A DNA stretch of 64,000 nucleotides from Notospermus geniculatus (GCA_002633025.1 NMRB01000665.1:173078-237077), one strand, 5' to 3'. Counted from the stretch's first letter, positions 23,457-36,100 are shown. Notes: generated by a model not told the origin, from the letters alone. Numbers and translations: made by a program.

Positions 23457-24557
23457 CTCCTAGATCTAGGAGTCACAGCTGCCGCAGAGCCCAGAGTTGA
23501 CTAGTTTCATTTATGTATCTAAAGCTTGGGGAAAGGTAGGGAACCAGGCAACTACAGGATGAGTAACAAGTCTGCCTCTTCTATACAGAGAGAAGGATAA
23601 GGTGAAAAGTAACATGATTATCAATTGTTCTGCAATTTTGTTGGAGAATTCAAGCAATGGTTTTGAAGACATTTGTTCTTTTCCTACTGTTAAACCAAGG
23701 TTTGTCTGGAGGGAGACAGTCTGATGAGATAAGGTCATGGAATTGAACAAAGTGCCAGAAGTGACGTCAAGTTGTCTTGCTCAATGACAAGCTAGATGTC
23801 TTCTCTTGCCTCCAGCATCAGTTTAAAAGGTCAGGATCATCTGATGCTAAAATAACCTTCGTATCTATTCTTAAGATAATTGTTTTGTTTTGTGACATAA
23901 TTTAATTAGAATTGGGGGAATCTGATTCATCACTTGGTAAGGCTTCCCTCACTACATGTGAAGGAGAGACTGTTGGTAAACAACAGTAAGCCTTCAGGCT
24001 ATTTGATGATTTTAGGACTGGCTGTTTACTGGCTGTCCATGGTCGCATATTTTATTGTGTGGGATATCAAAGCGCAGCTCTTAAGTTGTAAGTCTTCAAT
24101 TAAATAGATTATTGGTATGAATTTAGCCAGCTTCAAAAAGAAGGGAGGGAAATACACGGGACATGCTCAAAGTACCCTTCCTTGGTTAGTTTTCTTCCGA
24201 CAACCCAGCCACTGGAGCAGAGTTGGGGCAGGGCACCTATCTCAGCTACAGCCAGAAGAAACCAGTGAGAGCCTGCTCTGGTGTCACCATGTCTGTATGA
24301 CAGTGTTTAAGTGTGCTTTGTCTTCAAAAGGTGGTGCTGTATAGTCCTCAAACATTGCTGAGGATGTTCAACTTTTTACTGTGAATCATGGACGTACTGC
24401 GGCAGTAGAAATGATAGATAGATAGATATAAAAATCAAATGCGGAAAAGAATTTAAGTTGGTTATTTTAGTTGGTTATTGTACTGGAGTTGTTCTAAAGG
24501 CGGACTGCTTGTTGGTCAACTGAGGCCAGAATAAAAGACTCGCTACATTCAAATTAA

Positions 24558-24745
24558 AGATAATGTATCACGACTTCATTAGTGTTTGTAAACATGGATG
24601 TTTACATCATGTTATTTTGGACTTTTGGGACATGCCAACCCAACAAATTGAATACTTTTGGTATCAATAGAATTTCTAGAGGGGTATGCCACCAACAATT
24701 ACTCATAAGACGAAGAAAGACTGCACACCAACAAAAAATGTATTT
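24558..24745 (+). repeat. Dispersed repeat (GTATCACGACTTCATTAGTG), copy 1
   Basis: Shares GTTTGTAAACATGGATGTTT, GGGACATGCCAACCCA and AATTACTCATAAGACGA-like blocks with 54068-54290. Its open frame is conserved only because the copies are similar. Confidence 0.7.
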
Positions 24746-25351
24746 CTTGGCCCGGCCCCCCGTCTGGCGTGGCCTGACCCTTTGCAAGTAAACGGGACTT
24801 TCTTTTGACTTGGGGACGTTTGCTCTGGTAACCTTTCATTTGGTAGTAAATATAAAATGACAGAGTCTTTTTTAACTTCGATGATTAAGGGTGGACAGTG
24901 TGGTGCCAGTTTGAGTGTGTCTTGTTGTGACATTTGATTGTGTTGTTGACTGTAAGTGCAATAAATTGACGTCCAACCGATTGCAACCACCCTATTGGTC
25001 TTTCTTATTTCTTTAATCTACCACAGAGAGAAACTTTTCTGCCGTTAGAGGCCGCCAATAGTTAGTGGTCCTAGAACGTCATGAAATTTGACGTCACTCC
25101 CTTCGTCACCGCGCACTAAAAGTTTGTGGTGTAGTGACGAAGGGAGCGAGCGCTAAGAACCTTCTCAGGATGGTCTGTCACATGGGTGATATGAATAAAA
25201 GCTAGCAAATGCTTTTACTTCAGATTTGTACAGCATAGCGTAGTGCATTTGTACTGAAAAAACCGAGTAAAAGCATTTACTAGCCTTTATTTATATGACC
25301 CACTCTCACGTGCGAACACGAACGAGACCTCACAAAAGAACAGCCCTGAAG

Positions 25352-25541
25352 GTCCGTTTCCACTTCAGCGAATTCCGCCGCGGTTTGCGGCGAGCGAGCG
25401 GTTTTCACAGGCATTGGGATTTTTTTTATAACATGCCATAGCGCTATCTAAACCATTGAAGGATTATCCAAAACCCTGTGAAAACCTCACCGCTCGCCAC
25501 AAACCACGGCGGAATCCGCTGTTGTGGAAACGAAGCCTCAT
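25352..25541. repeat. Foldback element, GGTTTTCACAGGCAATGGGA family, copy 2
   Basis: GTCCGTTTCCACTTCAGCG pairs with GCTGTTGTGGAAACGAAGC. It shares GGTTTTCACAGGCATTGGGA and GAAGGATTATCCAAAACCCT with copy 1. Confidence 0.75.
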
Positions 25542-25706
25542 GGATCGCAGACTCTTCCCTTGAATCTTGTAACTTACCACAAGACCAAGTCATCCTCGCA
25601 CCCAGGGTCTTCACACCCGCTCCCCTCCTCGCACTTTTTTCTTAGGGGTACGGCTGTGAATGACCCGAGATTCTCAGGATGAGGCCAACTTAGCATGCAC
25701 AACATC

Positions 25707-25973
25707 AATAGACAAGTTGCGAAATTAGCGGCCGCCATGCTTTTTATGGACTTTTTGACATTGCTTGGGTTTTTCAATGGGATTTTACACTGTCAGAGGC
25801 GTTCAAAAAAAGAAAGGTGATACAGTGAGCCACTAGAATTACATAAAGATATTTTAGCAAGCAAGCAGCTAATAAAATACATTCGAATTGTATTTGAAAA
25901 AGTTCGAAAATTCGGCCAATTCCACAAAAAAATGGCGGCCGCTATTTTCGCAACCTGTCTATTCAGCCCAAGA
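25707..25973. repeat. Foldback element with AATAGACAAGTTGCGAAA ends
   Basis: AATAGACAAGTTGCGAAATT with GCGGCCGCCAT at the left; ATGGCGGCCGC and TATTTTCGCAACCTGTCTAT at the right. Confidence 0.7.
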
Positions 25974-26327
25974 TATCAACATCAATTCAATCCGATGTAC
26001 CTACCCTATATCTTGGTCCTCCGGCGGCCAGATTCTTGGGATGAACTCTCCAATTCTTGTAATCCAGAAATACTCACCAAAAATGCCTCAAAAAGACCGA
26101 ATTAATTTTACCTACTCCGTATTGCTACATCCTTTTAGACATTGGATCTAATGTACTACATTGTATGAGCGAGGCCCAGTCGTGGTGACAAAAGAGGCGT
26201 ACCAGCAGACGACCTTGGTCTTGGATGATGTAATGGAGGGCATTCATAGTCTGATGTCAACCGGGGAAACTCCAATCAATTTCATTGAACTTGAAGATCG
26301 TCAAAGAGAATTAAATGTCTGTTGACT

Positions 26328-26710
26328 AAAGCCGTGTTTACAGCTGAGGAAATTGCCGGACCTGACCCGGCTCTGACCCGCCTTTTTTGCGTTTACACCT
26401 ATGAAAATCGGATCCGGATTAAAAATTGCCGGAGTAATTTAGCCCGCTTTCGCTCGGCGGGTCTGATCCGGATTATACTTTAGCCCGGCAATTTCATAGG
26501 TGTGGACAGAAAAATGCCGGGCTAAAACGTTTACTGAGCCCACCGAGAGGTGTCGGTCTGCTAAAATTGAATGGGTGGTGTGTCTATAAATAGCATGGCC
26601 AGCGTTCAATATCGTAAGACGAATAATAGGTGTGGACAGAAAATTCAATGGATCCGGGTTAAATTCGAACCCGGGCCTGGAAAAATTGCATAGGTGTAAA
26701 CACGGCTTAA
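26328..26710. repeat. Compound foldback element, GTTTACACCTATG ends
   Basis: AGCCGTGTTTACAGCTGAGG at the left and CATAGGTGTAAACACGGCTT at the right; internal TTGCGTTTACACCTATGAAA and ATTTCATAGGTGTGGACAG suggest nested hairpins. Confidence 0.65.
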
Positions 26711-26988
26711 GAATTAAATTTCGGTTTCCAATAGGCATATTATTTGTAGTAGGGTGTTCATTGTATACTGTAGAACCTGGTTATGACGTGCTGCCCTTTA
26801 TCGTTGCTATGATCCACAAAGGCCGACCTCTCTTGCCTTTGTTGAGGGTAATAATTATGACAGTGAAATGAAATAAAGAGACATGGGGTACTGTGAAAAG
26901 GTTTTATTTCTCACTGGTTGACGGACAGTCGGAGCTTTTGCCGTTCTCTCGTCGGTTTCACCGTCTTATCAGACGATTGACCCAATTG

Positions 26989-27153
26989 GAGATTGCCAGT
27001 TAGCGGTCCTAGGACGTCATGAAATTTGACGTCACAGAGAAGAAGTGCACGCCATGACGTCATCAATAATTAAAGTGAGGCCATGGCCAATGTCTGTGAC
27101 GTCAAATTTTGTGACGTTGTAGGACCGTAACAGGCGGCCTTTAACGGAGGTAA
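26989..27153. mobile_element. MITE, TTAGTGGTCCTAGGACGTCA family, copy 2
   Basis: GCGGTCCTAGGACGTCATGA at the left, TTGTGACGTTGTAGGACCGT and GGCCTTTAACGGAGG at the right; interior GAAGTGCACGCCATGACGTC as in copy 1. Confidence 0.65.
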
Positions 27154-27732
27154 TCCATTCGAGGCACGCGGTCGGTGACCACTGGCCTATACACCAGACC
27201 AAAGATGGATGACACCTGCATCATCTTTCTCCTTCCCTGCTCAATTTGTATTCACCGCGCCAAAAACATTGGGAGGCGGGGCAGCAGAAAAGCACGCTAT
27301 GCCAGTAATTCAGTTGAATTACAGGGCGGTTTGACGAGCCGATCCTGGCAGATGACGTATCGTCTGAGAACCTGCTTGTTTTAGAAATATACAGTACACC
27401 TTCCCTTCGCCTACGATAAACCGACCTAAGAAGCTTTAATTCCCATTACTGGGCGGTGCCCCGCCGACCAAGCCTCGACAAGCCGTGGAATCCATCGGCT
27501 GAGAATCGAAGACACGTAACCTTCATAATCTTTCCTACCCACGTTCCCAGACAGGCCTAAAGACGCCGATTAACTTAAGATGAAGAGCTTATCGTGGCCG
27601 ATAAATAGAGCATAAAGCACAGGCAGCTGCCGGACAACATTCACACTACAAGAAAATGTAATGCCACTCCCTACGTTCAGCCACTTTACCATCATTGTAT
27701 ACACCTATATGATTCTCACCGCCTGACCCCTA

Positions 27733-27884
27733 AAGCGGGTGATCCACTGTCACGATTTTGGCTTCAGACGCGGTTGCGTCCCCTTGCGGTTACCATATAA
27801 GGACTTCCGATTGCCATATAAGGCGATCGCAAGGCACCGCAACCCCGTCTCAAGCACAAATCGCGACAGTGGATTCGCCGCTTA
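27733..27884. repeat. Foldback element, GCGGGTGATCCACTG ends, copy 1
   Basis: AAGCGGGTGATCCACTGTCG-like left end (with CACGATTTTGGCTTCAGACG) pairs with CGCGACAGTGGATTCGCCG at the right. The tips match the element at 49578-49730 but the interiors do not. Confidence 0.75.
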
Positions 27885-28390
27885 AGACGCAGTCAACGGC
27901 CTTGTTTGGAGAAGATGATACACCTAGGCTGAAGGAGATTATCTCCTCCTGGCCTAGGCTATAGTCCAACATCTTCAATATCGGTGTAAAGGAACAATTG
28001 GGGAAAGTTCAGCAAAGAAAAAGCCAACACTGCTCCAAACCTCTGAATCACCAGATATCTCTCCCAACTCGGGTCGGCCTACCGCCGGTGTCGCGGGGTT
28101 GGTCGAATCGCACAACCATCATTATCACAGTTATTAACTCCTCCTTACGGTGAGATTTGAACACATTCTGCAGTCGTCGACCTTCAGATGACCCGAGATG
28201 ACCTTGAAGAGGTCAAGGTCAAGGTCACTGGACAGAGCGGTCAACACAAGCATGGCGGACATCGTCAAGGAATGAACCGGAAGTTAGCCTTGTGGTGAAC
28301 TTCTGCTGCGTGACGACAGGGCGCGCCTAACATAACCATAGCAACGAAAAGACTAGAAAGTAAACACAAAGTTCGGGGCTCTCGACGGGT

Positions 28391-31300
28391 TCAGTCCTGT
28401 TCCTGGCGCATGCGTGAAGCTGACCGTAATCTCCCAACTATCATCCGCCGACAGAGTCTCCCACACAACAACCGAGCATCGCGGTTCTCCTTCATGGATG
28501 CGATCATTAAAACCAGAAAGTCCTTCTCTTTCTGTGTGACACTGACACGCCCAACCCTCCCCCAATCACCCCTCTCATTCTCCACCCTCCCACTCTTTGA
28601 TAATGTCCTCCACGGACGCCTAAAGTCCGTCTTATCGAGCGCCTCCTTTCCATACCGAGGTTTATTATTCTTATTCCTGGACTTATGACTCGACAAAGTT
28701 TCCCGCGAAAATTTTCGTCTCCTACCTTTCAAAAATCTAACAATGTCCCTAAGGGAAGCAGACGTGATTCCAGGGTATTTAGTCTTCAAAGTTTGAACCC
28801 CCTGCCTATGTTTGGGGCGACGCCCGCCATTCTCCTGTGTGCGCATAAGGTGAGGTTTATTCAAATTTCGACGCGACGGTTCGCGTAATGCGGCCACATT
28901 CTTGCCTGGCGTCGGCACTGATGTACCGGTACCACGTGTTCTCCCGTCCGTCAATCCCCGAATATTGGCAACATGCTGCCTCACTCTGGCGATATCTGAT
29001 TGAATGCGGGGTGTCCGCGGCGTGAATCGAGACCAACGCCCCCTACTGGGACCGAGGTTAGATGGTGATCGGAATCCGGTCCGTGAGAATCTATCCGAGC
29101 TCCGGTCTTTGTAGCAACCGTCAACAGAAGTGACCTCATCGTTCTTAATATCACGGAAGAGAAGCATCAGCTGCAGTCCGAATGGCCATCGCGTCTCCTG
29201 ACCTGCAGTGGAGAACACAGCCTACATGTACATTACATCAAACAAACCCTCGTAAAAAAGAGTTTTCGGTTTGAAATCCCATCGATTTCACTGATTCGTC
29301 GCGCGGCCATTCTCAACTTCACAGTTGGACATCGGTGTCCCACAGGGCTCCGCCCTAAGACCATTTCTTTTCAATATATACATGTATATAGCGCGTCCTG
29401 TAAGATGTCGCTATACTGTAGTATCAAGAGAAGCGCCACCAAATATCTGTATTCAAGTTTTTATTTTAAAATAGGTTTGTCGTAATTTGATTATGTTAGT
29501 TCACTGATTCGCCAATTGAAATATTCTGATTTTATATCGGTCAGTGCACTTATAATCATACCTGTTGCCAAGAATTCTCGCCTAATCGTGAGTTATTGAC
29601 ACATTATCAAAGTGTCAATGAATATAAACAAAATAAATGACAGGATGTTGCTAAATTTATGGCAGTCGAGAAGACATGAGCACAAGAGGTCATGGAGTTT
29701 CGACATTGTGAAAGAATTATGTTTGTTTCAATAAAACGTCTCCAAAACCATTGAACAAATGGACAAAGAATCGCACATCGCGTCGATTTCAATATCTCAG
29801 TTTGTTGATGCAACGGGAGTGGTCAGTTCCAAGAAATGTTCAGTGCCATTGTTTGGTCTGATTCTTTTTAAATCTTATCTGACCTTCATCGCGTGAGAGA
29901 TGACCTTAAAAGGTTAATGTGACATGTTTTTGTCCGGCGGGAGTTTTCCGGTCAATAAATATAGAGTTTTCGCAAAGCCCCCGAAACGCCAACGCGAACG
30001 TCTATCCTTTTGTTCGGTGCTCTCTTCGTTGCATCGAACAATGGGTTTGGCGTTCGCGTTGGCGTTTCGGGGGCTTCCGCTTTGCGAAAACTCCCTAATA
30101 TCAAACAAGTAAAAGACTGAAAGGGACTCTAAATGAAGACATCCACGGCCTAACGCCTCCGATAGGGGACGCTCTCCCATGTTACCTGATATCATGATAA
30201 TTGTGATTGGCGATCAAAAATAGATGTCTTCTTCTTTATTGTTTCATGGTAGACTGCGTTCTGTGGCCGACACCCCAATGACATTTACACATTCCCGGTG
30301 TAATAGAATCTAACGCCCCCGATACAGGATGTCCCCTCAACAATACATTTGGCGGATTAAGCGGAATTGAATTGGAGTGTAGAAAGAGCAAAGACCCTTA
30401 ATCCTGTGACAAACAATACAGGGGGACATCAGGAAGACGGGGGCATTTGATTCTATCACACCGGGATACCTACACGTGAACAACGGACGTATCCTATCTC
30501 TAAAGTTCTGGAACTGTGTCCTGTTTGCCTGCCACAACCTCAACGCCTCATCACCCAGGAGTTTGAGCTCGATGGGGCATCGGTCTCGGACAGGAACTGA
30601 AGGTGAAGAAGGAGTGAATTTGCAAAATGAATCGGAAGTGCAGTTTGGGACAAGGTGGCCAAATGCGTCGGCGAGGACCGCAGAGGATGTTGACCTCAAA
30701 GATATGTAGTTTGTTTGTTAGGAAAGAGTGCAGGCGCGGACCCAAGGGGGGGCCTTTCGGTCAACAAATCTGTAAAATCGACCGTGAAATTCTGAAATTT
30801 GGAGCAAATCATTGAAATTCACCGCAAATTACAATGTTTCTAGCACAGTGCGCCCCCTCTTTCCCGAAATCCTGGATCCGCCCCTGGAGCACTCCACAGG
30901 GACTTGACGCGTACGGGGTATGATGTTGTCAGCCCCCACGAACAATGTCCCGGCCCGAGAAAAAATATAAAGAGAGAATTTCTCTCTTTATATTTTTTCT
31001 CGGGCCGGGACATTGTTCGTGGGGGCTGACAACATCATACCCCGTACGCGTCAAGTCCCTGTGGATTNTACGGCCTAAGTGGGTCTGACGTGAAATCGGA
31101 CACGATTCAAGCGTAAATTAGGCCCGTCATTATCATCTCGTGTTTCTCCCACACAAACAACACGTCGTAATATGATCTGTCATCCCCTCTACATCAGGGG
31201 CTAAGCTCTCTCTAGTTGCCCAAATGTCATTCGTCGTATTCTCGCCAGCGTCTCCGTGACCTTCTTCACCTTTGATATACCGTATATTACGCAGACAAAA

Positions 31301-34203
31301 ACAATATGGTGATCCATGGTTTTCGATGACGCTGTCTTCCTCCATCGATGAGGTACCGACATTATTTTGTCTTCAAAACGTAGCCAGCCAGTACACCAGG
31401 CGATATTGCAAGCGATCTAATCGCAAGCTAGCAAAATCGGCTGTTGACCCAGGCGCATGTCGATGTGCGCTGGAGGAATCCGCGATGTTCGCCCACTAAT
31501 ACCAAAGCCGACATCGGCTAGTCTGCGGTGGCTAGCGAGGAGATCGGTGGCTAGAAGATAGCTTGCGATATCCCACCTGGTGTGCTGCTGTACTTGAGAG
31601 TTGGTTTTCGATGGAGAGTTCACCACTGTTGGTTTCCTTACGGCTCACGCCAAGGCCTTGAGCTCACGCCTTGACCAGTGATACAAACAACTGCCCACCG
31701 CCGTTTTCTATGGCGGAGTCGCCCATTGACAGCCACTCGCGCAAACTCTTACGTCGGGGAGCACCATCCTCGACGCACACTAAAAGGAGTTGCCTGCATT
31801 GGTCGGTGTTGGGAAAGACAATGGAAGATTAGCTATAGGCCTAGTGGTAGAATGGTTGATTTTGATGAAGGAGATACTAGTAAAGCCTACCTTCTTGCCG
31901 CGGACGACTGTACCAGTTATCTATCATGTCCAGGATCCCATCTCTATCGGCTGTTTGTGTGATGGACGAGGTTGGTACCAGTGGCAGTAAAGAAATATTG
32001 AATGCTGGGATCACCTGAATTAGAGGACACGAACATAACATTCCAGCCAAGGTTGGGGTGGTGCTTGGTAGCAAATTTCTATGTACTCGTTATATGCCAC
32101 CAAGGTCTTCTTGTCTGAGGGGCGTNTTCTCCCCCCCGAGAGGCTTTTGCCCCCCCCCCCGTACCAAAAAGCTAAATACGGCCCTGCATATGCTGTTAGC
32201 TTTACTGGCGAGTTCATATATCGGTCGGTGTCTAGGCCCCCTTTAGACGAACTTGGACTACAGAATGTTATGCTGAACCAGTCAATGACTTACCCGTGGC
32301 GGTCGCCTCAGACACAAGGCTATTCTCGACCTCACTGAAAAAAACCATGGGCGTGGTTGATGAGGCGAATTTATAGGAAGCGATGCGACCATAACACACT
32401 GGTCGCCGTTACACCCTCAACATTTACACACTAGCTGGTACTGGTACCCTGTCCTAGCTAATACGGAGGCGCTTGTTTGCTCTGATGGCCTTGTCTCTTG
32501 GTGACTAGTCTAATGGGTGGAACTCTTTCAAAACTCCGCCGAGCCGAAAATCCACGTAGGCTACAGTTTTTCATGATCAATGCAGATGTAGCACATTTCT
32601 TCAGTTTACTCACAGGATGTATTTTCAGCGAGAATTCTTGACCTCTGACGGCTCTCTTCAAGGTCGGCTAACTTCACCTTCACCCAGTCCATAGTAATGT
32701 TTGGATATCGGGCAGGTCCAGCGGTCCCACGCCGCCTGTTCGACCATGTTCCCTGCCTGAAAGGAATGATGATCATTGACGTCATCTTCCCATAGCAGGG
32801 ATTTGGTCTCGCTCCTCTTCATACGCTCGCGATGAAGAGGAGCGAGGTAAAAAGGAGAATGATTGATGAAGGGAAGAGGATCGTCTGACGATGGCGGCCG
32901 ACTGTTCGGATGACCCATGTAGCACCTCCTCGGAGTGACTGCAGGGAAAACACCGGGAAAATACCATCTTAGCATCCTCCCACAGCAGGGCTTTGCTCTC
33001 GTTCCTCTTCATACACTCGTACGGTTTGTGTGAGAGTGGAAGAGGCGCGAGGTAAAAAGCCCTGCTGTGGGAGGATGCGTCTTGACGGAGTTGTTCGTTC
33101 TTCATCCGTCCTCCGACCGAGGTTCACTCAGTCCTTGAACTTTGTTAACCAATCATTTTACAAGCGTTCATTTGACGAGGACGAGAGAACTTGTGAGAGG
33201 CAAAAGTTTACGATGAACCTCGGCCTTCAGATGACGATAGAAATACTTTTATCTTTATTAATTCCCTGATTTAAGAACCTTGACATCTCATCTTCAGCGT
33301 CTTTCCCACAAGTTTCTCTCTGATCTACGGTGAGTCATCCAAGTTCAGGGAGAAATCTTCTTTTTGGGAGATAATGGCGTTGATGAACGAGGACAGGCTA
33401 TTTTTAGTGAAATTTACGATGTAATAAGACATGACTGGGTGGAAAATCGGACATTTGGTACTGTGCCAGGACCACCATCGTATGCTCTCTTTCAAATAAT
33501 GTATCAATGACGGGTATGTCGACGTCACCGCGTTAGCCAGCTGCGCGTACTCAATAATAGGGAGGTTAAGAAAATTGAAATTGAAACGTAAACGATTATG
33601 ACGATGACGTCACATGCATTCAAATCCCGTTGCGTTGCTCTGTTTTTTACGTCTTCGGTACGGCCGCTGACAGCGCCGCCCTGTCGGAATAAAAAATTTG
33701 GTTTGCGGGTTTCTTCTTTTTGTGCAAGTTTGTACAACGGCGCGTACGTTGTCTGAAGTCGTTTTTCACCAGAAATAGAATATACTTTCATTAAAAATGT
33801 TTCCTGAACTGTGAAATTCGTGTCTCAATGATCTCGCTTGTTATCCGTTTGTAATATTTGACATTTCACAATGTCGCCACATCCATCGAACTTTTACGGA
33901 TATTGGGGGAGAAAAGTGATTATTTCTACACACCGTATAAGTGATATTTCTATCTCATCTTTGATGAGCGCATAAAAATATTTTGTTTTAATTCGAACGG
34001 AATAATGCTTTGTTTGCATCTAACGCACAGGAACAAGTACAGAGCATGTTTTTTGTTCCTCAGCTCGTCGGCGACGCAAGGGAAGGAGGGAATTGGCCCT
34101 ACTACCATGTCTGCGCATGCGTAACTTACCTGTTGGTTGCTACTGTGAATGTGTAAGATGGCGCTACCACCGTCATGACGGCTATCAGGACAGACCACCT
34201 CAT
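28391..34203 (-). CDS. Unrecognised secreted, Arg/Lys-rich protein, 6 exons (inferred join)
   Basis: I do not recognise this protein. Exons (minus) 34203-34130, 32756-32614, 32334-32294, 32014-31891, 30596-30474 and 29202-28391 all have GT-AG borders, and phases 2,1,0,1,1 chain without a break, giving 438 residues. Exon 1 encodes a signal peptide (MRWSVLIAVMTVVAPSYT). Sequons NIT, NTS, NIS and NRT in exons 2-5 agree with secretion. Exon 5 (CPIELKLLGDEALRLWQANR) begins after a strong pyrimidine tract and ends so that the last exon continues TCQETRWPFGLQ. The last exon (about residues 169-438) is very basic, with a KGRRRK cluster that could be a convertase site and a late LLCGRLC. The 41-base exon 3 is the weakest; exons may be missing between 31890 and 30597. 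Introns carry foldback elements and an RT fragment. Confidence 0.55.
29315..29400 (+). pseudogene. Reverse transcriptase remnant of a non-LTR retrotransposon
   Basis: In one plus-strand frame this stretch reads IGVPQGSALRPFLFNIYM, which matches the GVPQGS..GP.LF.IYIN core motif of LINE-type reverse transcriptases. No other RT motif is evident around it, so it is a small decayed fragment. It lies in an intron of the minus-strand secreted gene. Confidence 0.6.
29962..30094. repeat. Foldback element, CCCCCGAAACGCCAACGCGA family, copy 1
   Basis: GAGTTTTCGCAAAGCCCCCG pairs with CGGGGGCTTCCGCTTTGCG plus AAAACTC. A degraded copy lies at 38010-38181. Confidence 0.8.
30732..30886. mobile_element. hAT-like MITE, copy 3 (inverted)
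   Basis: The reverse complement carries GGATTTCGGGAAAGAGGG and GTGCTAGAAACATTGTAATT; tips CAGGCGCGGACC and GGATCCGCCCCTG. Confidence 0.6.
30894..31064. repeat. Perfect 171-base palindrome
   Basis: Both halves (CCACAGGGACTTGACGCGTA and inverse) match exactly with no spacer, centred on GAGAGAATTTCTCTC. An ambiguous base follows at 31068, so a read or assembly artefact is possible. Confidence 0.9.
31387..31601. mobile_element. MITE of the CACCAGGCGATATCGC family
   Basis: Left end GTACACCAGGCGATATTGC; the right end, inverted, is GATATCCCACCTGGTGTGC. It is related to the elements at 7148-7370 and 34305-34517. Confidence 0.65.
32976..33083. repeat. Foldback element in intron 1 of the minus-strand secreted gene
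   Basis: ATCCTCCCACAGCAGGGCTT pairs with AAGCCCTGCTGTGGGAGGAT. A related shorter hairpin (TTCCCATAGCAGGGATTTGG) lies at about 32784-32852. Confidence 0.8.
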
Positions 34204-34304
34204 TGTCTGGAGGAGAGAAAAGAAAGAAAATGTGGTCAATCAAGGAGGAGGGTGGAGGGTAGAATGGGGCTCGGGCCAGTTGAGATTTCGTTAAGCTAAT
34301 GTAG

Positions 34305-34517
34305 CATGCACACCAGGCGATATCGCAAGCGATCTGATCGCCACCGAGCAAAATCGGTTGACGCCAGGTGTGGAATGCGATGCGTATTTTCTTGACAGCG
34401 ATGCTCGCCCATATCAAACAATACCAAAGTCGATATCGCCAAGTCTGCGGTGGCTGGCGAGAAGATCAGTGTCGACGAGGTATCTTACGATATCGTCAGG
34501 TGTCCTGCTGACTTTAG
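34305..34517. mobile_element. MITE of the CACCAGGCGATATCGC family
   Basis: Left end GCACACCAGGCGATATCGC and inverted right end GATATCGTCAGGTGTCC. The interior GATGCTCGCCCATATCAAAC parallels the other two copies. It starts about 100 bases upstream of the start codon of the minus-strand secreted gene. Confidence 0.65.
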
Positions 34518-36100
34518 TAAAAGCAAGATCAACGGTCTGAAAAAAAGGAAAATTTAGGAAAAAATCCTGTTTCAACAAACCTCATGTATTGTTTCAGTGT
34601 CTATAACTCCTAAATATTCCTACTCCCAAACTCGGCCGACCATCATTCTCTTTGTCACATGAAGTCGTATTTCATATTCCGTTTTACATTTTGTATTCCT
34701 CCTTTCTGACTAACAGTACAGTCATTCGCAGCGTTTACAACAGTTTTAAAGGAAAAATATGTTTCCGTGTATCTCGGAATGTTTACATTTTATCCATCAA
34801 ACTCGACTTCCGGCGAATTCCAAACACAAAATGGATGACAACATTTGACTGATTTAGGGAATGCCCGCGGCAGAATAAAGATGATAGAAATTGCTATCTC
34901 ATCCTTAGAAATTTTAGACGGATTCCAAGGAATGCCAGGTGTTCATCTGTGTTTTGTCAAATTTATTTTGATCCCCGAGATGCGGCAGAGATGGCCAGCC
35001 CACGTCGACTGAGGAGTGATCTTCAGTTTACCCACTAAACCCAACTGAAAATTGACCCAAATTTCTTCAATCGTCAGATTTCTTACTATAGGCGATTACG
35101 AAAACCCGACATATAGGCCCCTATAACTCAAAATTACATTTAAAATATTCATATCATCCACGGTGTAGCGTAATAACACGTGATATTTCGTAAAATTTCT
35201 CATTTTGTTCGGAGTTTCACCGATGTGTTGCCATTCCGAAGGTATGTAGAGCGGATATGACGTAATAGTGACATAACGAACAGACTATTCGGTTAATTAC
35301 CTTGTTTACACTACATAAAAGTCCGGGCTGAGCACGGGCTTTTTGCGTTTACACCGATGAATCGCCGTCTAAATAAAGCCCGGGCTTTTAAAACCCATAC
35401 ATGCCGCGTACATGCTCAAAAAGCCCGGGCTTATTTCAGACCCGGGCTTCGAAAAGTCCGGGTTTTTTCAGACAGGTGTAACCACGGCTATTATCAAGCC
35501 TGCATACTCGAATTTGACGACTCATTCTCATTCTACTATGGTTGTCGGTGTTATACCAGATTTCACGAAGCATAAGAATTACTTGGCGAAGACCTCCTCA
35601 ACCCATCGATCGGCTACGTTCGGGTTCTTGCACTCTAAGCCTCGTTTTCAAAACTTGAGCGAGTGCGAATTTTTGGTCTTTACACAGTATTTCATATTGT
35701 AACAATTCCAAGTATTTCAAATCGGTCTATAATTGGCAAAGAACTGTTGATGGGCGGTCATTAGGTTTTCGGGTGAGAGAGAGGAGTGGTTTGGCAGAGA
35801 TTCAACATTTTTACATTCATTGTCATTATAATGTGTGTTCTGTTACGTTTAAAACTTTGAATTTAACGTTTGTTGACCGCAATCCACGTTAACTCTTTCT
35901 AACAGCAATGTTACCGTAGTAAAGATTATTGAATCAAATTATCAATGAACTTTGGGCAATCTTCCCTTGAATAACAATCCACGTTAACTCTTTTTTGAAG
36001 CAACGTTACCGTAGTAAAGATGTAACAAATTACCGATGAACTTTGCTGGGCAATCTTCCCTGAGAAGCATTGCTGCTCCGTGTCGGACCAAGTCATCCTA
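34518..36100. other. Upstream region of the minus-strand secreted gene
   Basis: AT-rich; contains the GTTTACAC foldback at 35301 and short direct repeats (ACAATCCACGTTAACTCTTT at about 35880 and 35970). No gene seen. Confidence 0.45.
35301..35489. repeat. Foldback element, GTTTACAC ends
   Basis: CTTGTTTACACTACATAAAA at the left, GACAGGTGTAACCACGGC at the right, with repeated AAGCCCGGGCTTTT cores. It resembles the element at 26328-26710 in its tips. Confidence 0.6.

Larger units (their letters stand above)
20241..24557. other. Gene-free stretch after the ASB gene
   Basis: Probably ASB 3' UTR at first, then the foldback elements at 21310, 21579 and 22381, the two hAT-like MITEs, and AT-rich sequence. 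I see no supported gene. Confidence 0.5.
24746..28390. other. Gene-free stretch of foldback elements
   Basis: Holds the elements at 25029, 25352, 25707, 26328, 26989 and 27733 and unremarkable sequence between them. No exon could be supported. Confidence 0.5.

Noticed and set aside
24582-24791. Conserved short protein beginning MFVNMDVYIML, also at 54105
   Set aside because: Both are copies of a dispersed noncoding repeat; the frames diverge with frameshifts after about 40 codons.
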